DNA of 34,372 nucleotides from JBGSON01 sp041739085. GTDB lineage: Bacteria > Patescibacteriota > Gracilibacteria > CAIRYL01. The notes under the pieces are model-generated. The model searched no databases, was not told the origin of the DNA, and worked only from the letters and a program-made list of their open reading frames with translations. Both the position numbers and the translations under genes were made by a program. This document shows, piece after piece, positions 1 to 8,313 of the stretch; the stretch's first letter is position 1, and each line of letters starts with the position of its first letter. The stretch spans positions 1 through 34,372 of the forward strand of contig JBGSON010000012.1 of assembly GCA_041739085.1 (NCBI GenBank). Direction: 5' to 3'.

Positions 1-1
1 G

Positions 2-409
2 AAACGTCATTTTCGTCCAGAATTTCTCGGTCGTCTTGATAAGATCATCGTCTTCAAGCCTCTCTCTCAGAAACACATCAAGGAGATCGTGAAGATCCAT
101 CTCGGAGAACTCGAGATGCATCTGAAAGAGAAAGAGATGACCCTCCAGTACTCCCCTTCCGTCGTCGATCTCATCGCGAAAAAGGCGTTCGATCAGAAGA
201 GTGGAGCGCGAAAAATCCGGAAAGTCATCCAGGAAGAAATCGAAGATCTCATCAGTCAGTCTTTCCTCACAGGAAAAATACGGGAAGGCGGAGTAGTACG
301 ACTCGTTCGCGGAAAAAACGCTGAAAGTATTGAGATCTCCACAATCCAGGTTGATTCTCCCTCATCGAGGACAGGAAAGAAAGATGAAGATCCGCTCGTG
401 GCTTCATGA
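2..409 (+). CDS. Clp/Hsp100 ATPase, C-terminal end (partial)
   Basis: The reading frame is open to the left edge, so only the last 135 residues are present. It begins with KRHFRPEFLGRLDKIIVF, which matches the FRPEFLNRIDEIIVF segment at the end of the second AAA+ module of ClpB/ClpC-type unfoldases. The D2 small domain follows, with the typical SGARKIRKVIQEEIEDL region around residues 65-80 (family form: GARPLRRxIQ). These hexameric ATPases unfold or disaggregate proteins in the cytoplasm. The fragment does not show whether this is ClpB (disaggregase) or ClpC (ClpP partner). A GTG at 89 is in frame but is only an internal codon. The TGA stop shares the bases TCATGA with the stop of the convergent gene at 404. 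Confidence 0.9.
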   Translation, partial: KRHFRPEFLGRLDKIIVFKPLSQKHIKEIVKIHLGELEMHLKEKEMTLQYSPSVVDLIAKKAFDQKSGARKIRKVIQEEIEDLISQSFLTGKIREGGVVRLVRGKNAESIEISTIQVDSPSSRTGKKDEDPLVAS

Positions 410-1003
410 TCCTTCTCCGCGCGGGAATTCCGTTTTGGGAACGACCGGAATAACGGGAAGGATGAGGTCCATTCCGAAATTTGTCTGTATCGCTTCAACC
501 CCGTGTAAGGCCTGAAAGATCTTGATGTCTCTCTCTATACCTTCCAGGACATCATAGATCCTGAGGAGACTATCCAGGAGGACGTCTTTTATCGCTAGAA
601 TTGACAATTCTTGCCCCTGGGGCTTCGTCAAGCATTTCCCTCCTGCATGAGTGAGGGCATCCAATTGTGTCCCGACCTCATGAGCGAGCCGCTCCGCACT
701 GAATCTGCTGAATGGAGGGGACAACGGAGAATTCTCTTCCGCACCTTCGACAGAGAGTGCGGGAAAAGCCAATGCGTTGCCGAATTCAGGCTCAAAATGA
801 TGCCTGTCTTCCTCCTGAATGAGAGCAAACGTTTGATTGATGGAATGAATATAACGTCCAGCGGTGAGAACTTTATTGTTGAGCTCCCGGATGACACGGA
901 CAATGGATCCGATCTTTCCCCCGCTTTCCGCTTCTCCTTCACTATTCTCGCCAGGAACACCCACTCGATCCAAGAATTCACCAATGGTTACTTTTTCGGA
1001 CAT
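404..1003 (-). CDS. Hypothetical cytoplasmic protein, 199 aa
   Basis: I do not recognise a family. The product starts MSEKVTIGEFLDRVGVPGEN, has no signal peptide or membrane helix, and is predicted mostly helical with an acidic N-terminal third and a Pro/Ser-rich stretch near residues 90-100. The frame extends upstream to a TTG at 1060. I chose the ATG at 1003 because a promoter (TTGACA at 1060-1055, AATAAT at 1036-1031) would put the transcript start near 1024, inside the longer version. No Shine-Dalgarno is seen; the ATG follows a pyrimidine tract (TCTTTTCCGTCTCTT). The gene converges on the clp gene with a 6-nt overlap of the stop codons. Coding status rests on the long open frame, the promoter and the tight packing with its neighbour. 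Confidence 0.65.
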   Translation of the reverse strand: MSEKVTIGEFLDRVGVPGENSEGEAESGGKIGSIVRVIRELNNKVLTAGRYIHSINQTFALIQEEDRHHFEPEFGNALAFPALSVEGAEENSPLSPPFSRFSAERLAHEVGTQLDALTHAGGKCLTKPQGQELSILAIKDVLLDSLLRIYDVLEGIERDIKIFQALHGVEAIQTNFGMDLILPVIPVVPKTEFPRGEGS

Positions 1004-1030
1004 AAGAGACGGAAAAGATTTGAAGATGCG

Positions 1031-1060
1031 ATTATTCTCCAGAAATGAACCAAATGTCAA
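1031..1060 (-). promoter_or_regulatory. Sigma70-like promoter for the hypothetical gene at 404-1003
   Basis: On the minus strand, a perfect -35 TTGACA (1060-1055) is followed by an 18-nt spacer and -10 AATAAT (1036-1031). The predicted start is about 20 nt upstream of the ATG at 1003. Confidence 0.6.
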
Positions 1061-1113
1061 TGTTCATGACTCTTATGCAGAAACCTCCGCGAATTCCTCT
1101 ATCCAACCAAACC

Positions 1114-1140
1114 ATGGCGGTGATTGACAATCACCGCCAT
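1114..1140. terminator. Perfect 12-bp hairpin, likely end of the cyclophilin operon
   Basis: ATGGCGGTGATT pairs without mismatch with AATCACCGCCAT around a 3-nt GAC loop. It lies about 95 nt past the stop of the minus-strand cyclophilin gene. Only a weak T-rich run (GGTTTGGTTGG on the minus strand) follows it, so it may act as a terminator or as an mRNA 3'-end stabiliser. Confidence 0.55.
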
Positions 1141-1235
1141 ATCATTTCGGAATCAATTGCAGATCGCTTCCAGTACCATCATTTCTTCAGAATTTCTTCT
1201 GACGCATTCCCGGTGAATCTACTTTCTCCATCCCG

Positions 1236-4200
1236 CTATTTCTTCTTCTTTTTTACCTCCGGCTTTTTTCGGGAAAAAACATAGAAGAGTATCACCACAA
1301 TGGCACCGCTTGCTGCCGCGAAGAGGATGATGTTCCTCATGTTTTCCAGATTGAGATCGTCGGAAGAATAGGGCGAGACAAAGTCAAATCTGGGATCATT
1401 CCCCTTTCCTGCATCTCCGGTGAAGAGAGGATTCCCGAAAGCGAGTCGGATATCGAGGCCATCATCCGTGAATTTCAGTCCGATGACCGCGCTCTTCCAT
1501 TTCTTTAATTCACTTCTCACGGTTTCAAAAGAAGCGGGCTTGTCGATGAGCGTCGTGATGGAGATCTTTTCTTCCGCAGGTACGGAATCGTAATAGGAAT
1601 AACTGGAATAGGTGTCCCCGATGGAGAAAATATCCGTCTTCTCACTTCCGGAGAGGAAGAAAATTCCGCCATCTTCTGAAACAAATGTCCCTTCCATGAA
1701 TGCTTCAGGAATATGGCGGTAATAGGACTGAGCGGCACTGAGCGTCCCGTCATATCCGGGAAGCATCTTCGCGAGAGTCATCGCTTCCGTAAGATATGCC
1801 TTTCTTGCACCGAAATCATTCTGCATCTGCCATTCGCTCGGATATCCCATGTCATCCTGGATCTCATATCCCGCGATTTTTTCAAGGTCAAATGCGGCGC
1901 CGATATTCTGTTCCGTTCCGACAAAAGCGAACCCGCGCTTCAGAGCCGGCGAGAATTCCGCTTTTTTCCCCGAATTATGGGCGTCGATGAGCCGGTTCAT
2001 GGAGAGCTGGGAAATGGTGAGGTAGAAAATATCATCGAAAAACACGTAATAGACATTCACAAATCCTGTGGGGATGAGCGAATACTCGACATTGTTGTAG
2101 GTGTTTTTCACCGGCTCCGTGCTCGAGAGCGTGAAGAATCCGTACCCGTCCGAACCGCCCATCTCTTCGTAGAGGATTTTATATACGGAATTGAGGAACT
2201 CCTCGGCCTTTTCCCTGTTCGTGATCTCAAGCCCGAACCAGACGTCGATATCGGCGATGTTGTTCACCATGAACGAATTCTTGTCTCCCATGCCCAAATA
2301 GACTTCGCTCCCGATGAAATCAAAAACCCTCTCCCCCGGCTCCAGCTGTTTATCAAAAAGCTCTTCGGAGACCTCGTTTTCCATATCATGGATGAATCTC
2401 TCCCGCCTTTGTTCTGCGGACAATTTTTCGATCTCTTCCATCTCCTTCTTCTTCTCATCAGTCGGCGTGTACCACATATTTTCGTCCTCCATCCATGATT
2501 TATTTCTCTGGTACTCCTCTTCTCCTATAGCAGCGAGGAAGTCATCGATGGAAAATCCAGCGGCGAAATTTACCGCTCCGAGCCGGTCAGCGTCGAAAAA
2601 GAACCGGAGCGAGGAGAGAGAATTTCCGAATGCGGTCTTGAGATATCGATATTCCGTCTCATCGATGAGCGGGAGGATGATGGTATGGAACGCGATCTGA
2701 TCCGAGACGACAAAAGCGATGCCGATGGGATCGAAGAACTCCCGGAAATACTCCTGATACTCTTCGGAAAATCGCTCATAGAGGGCTTTTTCCGCAAGAG
2801 TGATCTTTGAGATCGGTACACGGTTCACCGGAGTCACATCGTAAAGACTCCCCCACTCGGAATGATGCACCCTCCCTTCCCCGTCAATAGAGTATTTCCC
2901 GACCTCATGGATGACATTCTCGGCGATATATCCTTCCCGTGCCATGGTATCAAAGGAGACCGGCCAGGTGCCGGTGAGACCGCGGTATGCAAAAACCGCA
3001 TACTGGAGCGTCTCGAGGGCATTGAGGACAGAGTTGCGTCTCCGGGAGTTGATGCGGTATGCCGGCCCCGTCAACTTCCGGATGAAAGTCTCCGAAAGAT
3101 AGATCATCCCGTCTCGCCGGGAATCGAGCGTGGAAAGAGCATAGTGATAGTCCTTTTCGTCTTTCATCGCGCCAGTTCCGGAAAATGCTTTCTCAATACG
3201 ACCAAGAACACTTTTATCCGTGGCGATCACGGTATAATTTCCCAACTCCTTTGAGATGACATCCTCATTTTTCAGGAAATCAAATCCTTTCCGTACAGCA
3301 TCATTCTTGAACTTCATGATAAGGGCATAATCCGTCCCGGGGACGAACGAGAGATCATCACTCACAAAAGCCATTTCTTCGAGTCCGAGGACGAGGACAT
3401 CAGCGTCCGGGATCCCAAGCCTTCTCATCATCGCCGGCTTCACTTTCTGGAATTCACCGATCCCGTAAAGATCGCCGAAAGAATCAGTAAAGCTGAGCAT
3501 CGCTTTTTCAAATTCAAGAGACTTCGAAGGATCGCTGAAATGGATAAAGAGCATATCGTTTGGTATGACCGATGCGATCTCCGGGACTTCAAGCTCCTTC
3601 CCCGTGAGCATCTCGTCCCAAGGGTGTGATTTGATCTCCACGGGAACAATCTCGCTCACATCAATTTCTCCTGATTCTTTCTTGAGTGAGAGAGTATAGC
3701 TCTTCACCTTTACGACTTCTCCCACTGTTTCCGGAGCATCGATTTCTTGTACCACCATGGTCATCGGTATATCTGTAAGAGGCTTATCCACGGAGTCCTT
3801 TTCAGTTTTTGCGATCGCATCGACGACATCCATCCCCTCGGTGACTTTGCCGAAAACGGTATGCCGGTTGTCGAGATAGGTGTTGTCAGCCTGATTTATG
3901 AAGAACTGAGAGCCGTTCGTCCCCGGACCGGCATTCGCCATGGCGAGCGTTCCGCGGATATTGCTGAGATCCGGGCTGAATTCATCTTCGAAATTCCCAC
4001 CCCAGATGCTCTCCCCGCCTGATCCCGTTCCCGTCGGATCGCCCCCCTGTACCATGAATCCGTCGATCACCCGGTGAAAGATCGTCCCGTCGTAATACCC
4101 GTCTTTCGCATGCGTCAAAAAATTCTCCGAAGCCTTCGGAACGCTGTCCGAGAAAAGGACGACCTCGATGTCCCCGAAAGAAGTGGTGATCACGACTCTC

Positions 4201-4835
4201 TCCTCTTTTACTGCCGGGATGACCTCGGTTACCGTTTCTGTTTCTGCATCATACTGAAGCGTATCTGAGAGTTCATCGATATTTCGGCTCTCCCCGTTCC
4301 ACCAGACCTGACGGATATAAGAGACCTGAACATCGCGGAAATCTTCGAGGCTTTCCGGGTAGGACCCGTATTCGGTCAAATACGATTCGAGATTATACTT
4401 CATCGCATCAAGCAACTGGAGATTGGGATTATTGCCCCGGTCTCTGCCGATAGACCCAAGCTGAAGACTTTCATCGATTGCCTGTTCTCCCGTGAGGAGA
4501 TCGAGATCTCCCATAAAATCAGCTCCGTTTGAGAGCTCCAATCCGCCGGTAAGCTCAAGGGAGAGGTTCGAAGGATAATTTCTCCAGGAAAAGCCTCCCG
4601 TCCCTTCCGTGAGCGCCTCCTCGCCAAGCTTCCGCTCCATCATCCTCTTTTCCATGAGGAGAATGGGGTTTTCCGGATCATTCTCGAGTTCCTTGATGAC
4701 ATCTCTCATGTCTATGGGTTGAGCAACAACAGGCGGCTCAGAGAGAGTTGTACTCGGAGGACCATCCTCCGCAAAAACCTGGGCCTGAAGGGAAAGAATG
4801 ATAACCGCGGAAAAAAGAGCGATGAACCGTTTCAT
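1236..4835 (-). CDS. Exported membrane-anchored protein with cyclophilin (PPIase) domain, 1199 aa
   Basis: The protein has a Sec signal peptide (residues 1-22, ending VFAED), an acidic linker, a cyclophilin domain at about 213-366, a long C-terminal part of unknown fold, and a membrane helix near 1167-1187 followed by a Lys-rich tail. The cyclophilin core carries FHRVIDGFMVQGGD (Arg255, Phe260, Gln263), GSQFFI (310-315) and RHTVFG (His325), so prolyl isomerase activity is plausible. Residues 141-168 and 603-628 each resemble the short helix plus Gly-x-Trp/Tyr-Pro pattern of pseudopilin C-termini. The region after 420 is reminiscent of DUF3352-type proteins, but I am not sure of this. It should sit outside the membrane, tethered by its C-terminus, and may fold exported proteins. 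It is the last gene of an operon with a membrane protein and a MarR regulator, 19 nt after the latter. The start follows a pyrimidine tract, CCCATTTCCC. Confidence 0.88.
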   Translation of the reverse strand: MKRFIALFSAVIILSLQAQVFAEDGPPSTTLSEPPVVAQPIDMRDVIKELENDPENPILLMEKRMMERKLGEEALTEGTGGFSWRNYPSNLSLELTGGLELSNGADFMGDLDLLTGEQAIDESLQLGSIGRDRGNNPNLQLLDAMKYNLESYLTEYGSYPESLEDFRDVQVSYIRQVWWNGESRNIDELSDTLQYDAETETVTEVIPAVKEERVVITTSFGDIEVVLFSDSVPKASENFLTHAKDGYYDGTIFHRVIDGFMVQGGDPTGTGSGGESIWGGNFEDEFSPDLSNIRGTLAMANAGPGTNGSQFFINQADNTYLDNRHTVFGKVTEGMDVVDAIAKTEKDSVDKPLTDIPMTMVVQEIDAPETVGEVVKVKSYTLSLKKESGEIDVSEIVPVEIKSHPWDEMLTGKELEVPEIASVIPNDMLFIHFSDPSKSLEFEKAMLSFTDSFGDLYGIGEFQKVKPAMMRRLGIPDADVLVLGLEEMAFVSDDLSFVPGTDYALIMKFKNDAVRKGFDFLKNEDVISKELGNYTVIATDKSVLGRIEKAFSGTGAMKDEKDYHYALSTLDSRRDGMIYLSETFIRKLTGPAYRINSRRRNSVLNALETLQYAVFAYRGLTGTWPVSFDTMAREGYIAENVIHEVGKYSIDGEGRVHHSEWGSLYDVTPVNRVPISKITLAEKALYERFSEEYQEYFREFFDPIGIAFVVSDQIAFHTIILPLIDETEYRYLKTAFGNSLSSLRFFFDADRLGAVNFAAGFSIDDFLAAIGEEEYQRNKSWMEDENMWYTPTDEKKKEMEEIEKLSAEQRRERFIHDMENEVSEELFDKQLEPGERVFDFIGSEVYLGMGDKNSFMVNNIADIDVWFGLEITNREKAEEFLNSVYKILYEEMGGSDGYGFFTLSSTEPVKNTYNNVEYSLIPTGFVNVYYVFFDDIFYLTISQLSMNRLIDAHNSGKKAEFSPALKRGFAFVGTEQNIGAAFDLEKIAGYEIQDDMGYPSEWQMQNDFGARKAYLTEAMTLAKMLPGYDGTLSAAQSYYRHIPEAFMEGTFVSEDGGIFFLSGSEKTDIFSIGDTYSSYSYYDSVPAEEKISITTLIDKPASFETVRSELKKWKSAVIGLKFTDDGLDIRLAFGNPLFTGDAGKGNDPRFDFVSPYSSDDLNLENMRNIILFAAASGAIVVILFYVFSRKKPEVKKKKK

Positions 4836-4854
4836 GGGAAATGGGATAAAAAGA

Positions 4855-5316
4855 TTAATGGATCCTCTCGTAGAGGAGATAAAGAGCGTCTAATACCGAT
4901 TGTACTTCTCCGCCGGACATCTTTGCGAGCCTTTTTGAGACCCGTTCTGAAAAAAGTCCTCTCACTTTTTTGTATTTCTCTGATCCTTTCCCTGTAATCT
5001 GTACGACGACCGCCCTCCGGTCATCTCGGTCGATCACTCTTTCGATGAATCCTTCTTTTACCATCCGCTTGAGTATCCCGGAAAGATTGGGAGGAGATCC
5101 GAGGAGATGGCTCGACATCGTGGAGACGGCTGCTTTCCCTCCGAACGCTTCCAGAATATTGAAGACGTCAAACTGAGCCTTTGTGATCCCGAGAGGAGAA
5201 AATATATTCTGGTCTCCGAGCTTTTCCAGATATCCGTCGATGTGGACGAGAAGCAGGACAAGCTCCTCGGAGAGACTTCCCTTCACCAGTTTGCGGATGA
5301 GTTCAGGATGATTCAT
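4855..5316 (-). CDS. MarR-family transcriptional regulator
   Basis: The 153-residue product has the MarR winged-helix layout: dimerisation helices at the ends, a helix-turn-helix at about 45-92 (ITKAQFDVFNILEAFGG, then NLSGILKRMVKEGFIERV) and a wing with the signature RDDRRAVVVQITGKG (97-111). MarR proteins are dimeric repressors that usually bind a small ligand or sense oxidation, and they often control their own operon. Its start overlaps the stop of the upstream membrane-protein gene by 4 nt, and the cyclophilin gene starts 19 nt downstream, so the three are probably co-transcribed. An AT-rich imperfect inverted repeat overlaps the operon's -10 box and could be its operator (inference). 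Confidence 0.93.
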   Translation of the reverse strand: MNHPELIRKLVKGSLSEELVLLLVHIDGYLEKLGDQNIFSPLGITKAQFDVFNILEAFGGKAAVSTMSSHLLGSPPNLSGILKRMVKEGFIERVIDRDDRRAVVVQITGKGSEKYKKVRGLFSERVSKRLAKMSGGEVQSVLDALYLLYERIH

Positions 5317-5891
5317 TTTTTCATGGATGAGATCTTGAGGAAGATCGGAGTGAGTATTGTTCCGAGGACGATGAGCACTCCAAATGATCCAAGAAGACGG
5401 AAGAAAAATTCCTCCGGCCTTATCTCGGTGATGATGAGCGTGATGATCTGAACCGAAGCGATCACCGAGAAAAAGATCGTCCCGGAAATGATCCGGTCTG
5501 CCGTTTTTTCCTTTCCGGATCCGGTGAGGAGGATGGACGAATGGGCAAATACAATGGAGAGGACAAGTGAGATTTCAAATATCTTATAGAGAGTTTCTGA
5601 AAAACGCGATGATTCAGGAATAAGGAATTCCCAGATGAGAAGGACTGAAAGGACGAATGCGATCATCGCGGAGCAAATTCCTCCATACGCAACAAAGCGG
5701 AACTTTTCCTTCTCATACGATACGGATGAGGCGAGAGCGAGAAGACTCGCGATCCCCATAGAAATATTCGTTCCCAGGATCCTCGATTCAAAATCCCCGA
5801 AATCCCCTGAGAGGATTGCGTAGATCGCAAGGAGCGCACCGATGACAAGGGAAGCAATAAGGATTTTGAGGATTACGGACTTCATATCCAT
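5313..5891 (-). CDS. Integral membrane protein, unknown function, 192 aa
   Basis: This is a hydrophobic protein with about six predicted membrane helices (for example near ILIASLVIGALLAIYAIL and FGVLIVLGTILTPIFL) and short charged loops. No family is recognised. The frame opens at an ATG at 5903. The ATG at 5891 is preferred because GGAGAAG lies 3-9 nt upstream, one of only two convincing ribosome binding sites in the window. It is the first gene of the operon with marR and the cyclophilin gene, and its stop overlaps the marR start. A MarR partner suggests a role in transport or envelope stress, but nothing in the sequence proves it. Confidence 0.8.
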   Translation of the reverse strand: MDMKSVILKILIASLVIGALLAIYAILSGDFGDFESRILGTNISMGIASLLALASSVSYEKEKFRFVAYGGICSAMIAFVLSVLLIWEFLIPESSRFSETLYKIFEISLVLSIVFAHSSILLTGSGKEKTADRIISGTIFFSVIASVQIITLIITEIRPEEFFFRLLGSFGVLIVLGTILTPIFLKISSMKK

Positions 5892-5894
5892 TGG

Positions 5895-5901
5895 CTTCTC
5901 C
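5895..5901 (-). promoter_or_regulatory. Ribosome binding site deciding the 5891 start
   Basis: GGAGAAG on the minus strand lies just upstream of the ATG at 5891. It is too close to serve the ATG at 5903, which it follows. Confidence 0.5.
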
Positions 5902-5928
5902 ATATCGCAATATTGTTAAGTTGATTAA

Positions 5929-5957
5929 ATTTTAACTATATTATTTATTGAAGTCAA
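5929..5957 (-). promoter_or_regulatory. Promoter and possible MarR operator of the membrane protein-marR-cyclophilin operon
   Basis: Minus strand: -35 TTGACT (5957-5952), 17-nt spacer, -10 TAAAAT (5934-5929). The -10 lies inside the near-palindrome AGTTAAAATTTAATCAACT, a reasonable place for an autoregulatory MarR site. The operator role is inference. Confidence 0.6.
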
Positions 5958-6036
5958 ATTTATTCATACTTCATTACTCATAATGTCGTCAGTTTTTTCA
6001 TATCAATCCTTTTCCTCTTCCGTCTAGTCTACTTCA

Positions 6037-6065
6037 TTGAAAAAAATGAGATATTCAGGTAAAAT
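6037..6065 (+). promoter_or_regulatory. Sigma70-like promoter of the surface-protein gene at 6098
   Basis: -35 TTGAAA (6037-6042), 17-nt spacer, -10 TAAAAT (6060-6065). The predicted transcript starts near 6072, about 26 nt before the ATG. It is divergent from the promoter at 5929-5957. Confidence 0.65.
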
Positions 6066-6097
6066 AGTCCGATGATTCACTTTCAATTCAAACAAAA

Positions 6098-7297
6098 ATG
6101 AAACGGTTCTTCACACTCTCTCTCTTCAGTCTTTTCATGTTCTTCCTCAGTCATGGTGCTGCATTCTCTGCAGAACCTGAGACTGATCTCGTATTCGCAG
6201 AGAAATGCGACAAGGAAGATGTCCACGAATGCCCCTATCTCACGAGTTCCGACGAAAGCCGAGTGGCACTTCCGAAAAATTATGTGAAGGGCGAACAGTT
6301 TTCAGTCCTCATCGTGGTTCACAATGGCGGACAGAAGAATATCGTCACTGTGCGCTCGTGGCTTCAGTATAACGCGCAGGAACTCAAAGCACTCGAGATC
6401 GAGGATCAGCAATCTGATTTTCCTCTCGCATCCCCGGATGGAAACGAGATCGATGCTGAACTTGGTCAGGTGAAAATCGGGAGAGGGGTCGCTGGCGGCG
6501 GATTAAACCTGGAGAACCTCGTTGTCGCGGAAGTGAAATTTGAAGTGGTTGCTTCAGGCACTTCTCTATCAGAGATTTCATTCATCAATTTTCAGAAAGA
6601 AGTCCTGGGAGACACGGGAGTATTTATCCTGAATACTTCAACCTATCAACCGGAGAACATTCTGGAAAAGGGACCAAAGAAGCTTATTGTCTCCCTGAAC
6701 GGTGGGACCGGTTCTGAGTCAGATAATACGGATGACCTCCCTCCGAACGGTGATGGCTCTTCCACGCCTCCGCTGGACAATGCCGGGGGGAATGACGATG
6801 CATTACTCAATGGTCTCCCGAGACCGGAAGATCTCCGGATACAGGCAAATGCTGAAGGAGTAAATCTTGTCTGGAAAATGAGCGATGGAGATGCCGTGAA
6901 AGGATATTATGTCTATTACTCCACCACCACGGGTTTCTACATCCACAGGAAAGACGCGGGTAAAACAAATCACTTTGAGTTCCGTGATCTCACATTGAAC
7001 AAGGTCTACTATTTTTCTGTCACCGCCTATGACGCGAACGGACGGGAGAGTGATTATTCGGATGAGGTTTTTGCAAAAGTAGGAGTCCCCGGAACGGAAA
7101 GCCATCCCTATAAGTTCGCAGAAAACGAAAAAAAGCCTGATGATAAGGCGACGATCCCTCCTTATAAAACGGGGACCGGTGATCAGCTCGACAAATCAGG
7201 CCCGGCAGAGAGCATCGCCGTCTCCTTCGCCGTGCTCGGAATGTTCTTCATCCTCTACTCGTTTTTCCGCATGCGGCTTTTCTCTCTTTTTTCATGA
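6098..7297 (+). CDS. Surface protein: signal peptide, cohesin-like and fibronectin type III domains, C-terminal anchor
   Basis: The 399-residue protein has a Sec signal peptide (1-25), a beta-rich domain at about 55-200 whose LVVAEVKFEV...ISFINF pattern resembles cohesin-type modules, an Asp/Gly/Pro-rich linker (202-240), a fibronectin type III domain at about 243-330 (WKMSDGDAVKGYYVYYS, YYFSVTAYDANGRES) and a C-terminal signal: KSGP (366-369), a hydrophobic helix and a short basic tail. It is likely displayed on the cell surface and bound through protein contacts. The next plus-strand gene ends in the same KSGP-helix-basic arrangement. The start is AT-rich with no Shine-Dalgarno; a good promoter lies 33 nt upstream. 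The cohesin assignment is by pattern only, the FN3 assignment is firmer. Confidence 0.85.
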   Translation: MKRFFTLSLFSLFMFFLSHGAAFSAEPETDLVFAEKCDKEDVHECPYLTSSDESRVALPKNYVKGEQFSVLIVVHNGGQKNIVTVRSWLQYNAQELKALEIEDQQSDFPLASPDGNEIDAELGQVKIGRGVAGGGLNLENLVVAEVKFEVVASGTSLSEISFINFQKEVLGDTGVFILNTSTYQPENILEKGPKKLIVSLNGGTGSESDNTDDLPPNGDGSSTPPLDNAGGNDDALLNGLPRPEDLRIQANAEGVNLVWKMSDGDAVKGYYVYYSTTTGFYIHRKDAGKTNHFEFRDLTLNKVYYFSVTAYDANGRESDYSDEVFAKVGVPGTESHPYKFAENEKKPDDKATIPPYKTGTGDQLDKSGPAESIAVSFAVLGMFFILYSFFRMRLFSLFS

Positions 7298-7305
7298 TTA
7301 TATTC

Positions 7306-7334
7306 TTGAGAAAGTTGAGAAAAAAGCGTATACT
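7306..7334 (+). promoter_or_regulatory. Sigma70-like promoter of the acidic membrane-protein gene at 7364
   Basis: -35 TTGAGA (7306-7311), 17-nt spacer, -10 TATACT (7329-7334). The predicted start is near 7341, about 22 nt before the ATG, and the tract TTTCTTCCTTCTTCAT lies in between. Confidence 0.65.
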
Positions 7335-7363
7335 CATTTGATATCTATTTCTTCCTTCTTCAT

Positions 7364-8248
7364 ATGTCAAACAAATGGACAACGCTCGTCGAAGAGCAAC
7401 ATCACGAAACAAAAAAGAATATCACTGATATTCTCGATGACCAGAATCAGCTGCAGCACTCTTCGAAAAAAAACAAATATATCGCCATCGCCATGGCTGC
7501 AGTCGGTATATTTCTCATTATCCTCGGGATATACCCATTCCTCACGCAAAGCGGCAACGCACCGGCCAGCAAACTCCGTGCAGATGTCACCGATGACGGG
7601 ATTTCGACGAGTGACACCAACAGTGACACCGAAGAAGTCGATTCCGTCCCTCTCCTCTCAGAAGACGAGGAAGGAATAAGCTTTTCTACCGAAGAAACCG
7701 ATGAAGTACTCGCAGATGCCGATGCCGTATATGAAGTGGACCCGACTCTTGTCGATCCCGCTCTCATGGAAGAACTCGACAGTGTCGATATCGACAGCAT
7801 GCTCCCCATAGAAGAGACAGAATCCGTTGATTTTGTGGAGACAGTGGATGAAACAATCCCCACTGATACGGACGATGCGATTGAAGCTGAAGATGTTGAC
7901 GTGGTCGATGAGGTTGTTCCCATCGAAGATGTTGATGCCGCTACGGAAGATCTCCCCGTTGAGGAAGTCGATGTGGTCGCAGATGACACCTCCGGCGAAG
8001 AAGATCTTCACGCCGCAGCGGATGAAGATGGAGGAAGTGAAGAAATAGCAAACGACGAATTCCCATTAAATATGCACACGGGTCTTACCGACGCGACGAC
8101 TGTCGTCTATGGAGCTGATGATGCCGTGCATGGAGCGGCCGAAGACAAAGAAGCCATTGCGAAATCAGGACCTGAAACATGGATCGCTGTCTTCATCGCT
8201 CTCGGTGTCGCATTCATCGTGAGGAGAAAAAAGATCTTCTCCGCATGA
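7364..8248 (+). CDS. Acidic low-complexity protein with two membrane segments and KSGP C-terminus
   Basis: The 294-residue product has a short charged N-terminus (1-37), a membrane helix at about 39-60, a very acidic Asp/Glu/Val/Thr-rich region (about 70-250) with imprecise DVDxV-type repeats, and a C-terminal KSGPE motif (267-271), hydrophobic helix and RRKK tail. No catalytic motif is seen. The acidic segment could be an extended, calcium-binding or spacer-like surface polypeptide. The C-terminal signal is the same as in the neighbouring surface protein. A clear terminator follows. The family is not recognised; composition alone would give false database matches. Confidence 0.78.
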   Translation: MSNKWTTLVEEQHHETKKNITDILDDQNQLQHSSKKNKYIAIAMAAVGIFLIILGIYPFLTQSGNAPASKLRADVTDDGISTSDTNSDTEEVDSVPLLSEDEEGISFSTEETDEVLADADAVYEVDPTLVDPALMEELDSVDIDSMLPIEETESVDFVETVDETIPTDTDDAIEAEDVDVVDEVVPIEDVDAATEDLPVEEVDVVADDTSGEEDLHAAADEDGGSEEIANDEFPLNMHTGLTDATTVVYGADDAVHGAAEDKEAIAKSGPETWIAVFIALGVAFIVRRKKIFSA

Positions 8249-8280
8249 TACAGCAGTTTTTCCATTAAAAAGAAACGCGA

Positions 8281-8313
8281 AAAGCTCTTCCCCGCAGGGA
8301 AGGGCTTTTTTAA
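8281..8313 (+). terminator. Intrinsic terminator after the KSGP genes
   Basis: A 12-bp stem (8281-8292 with 8297-8308, one G-U pair, loop CGCA) runs into a T tract. It overlaps the stop codon of the convergent amidotransferase gene and may work in both directions. Confidence 0.85.
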
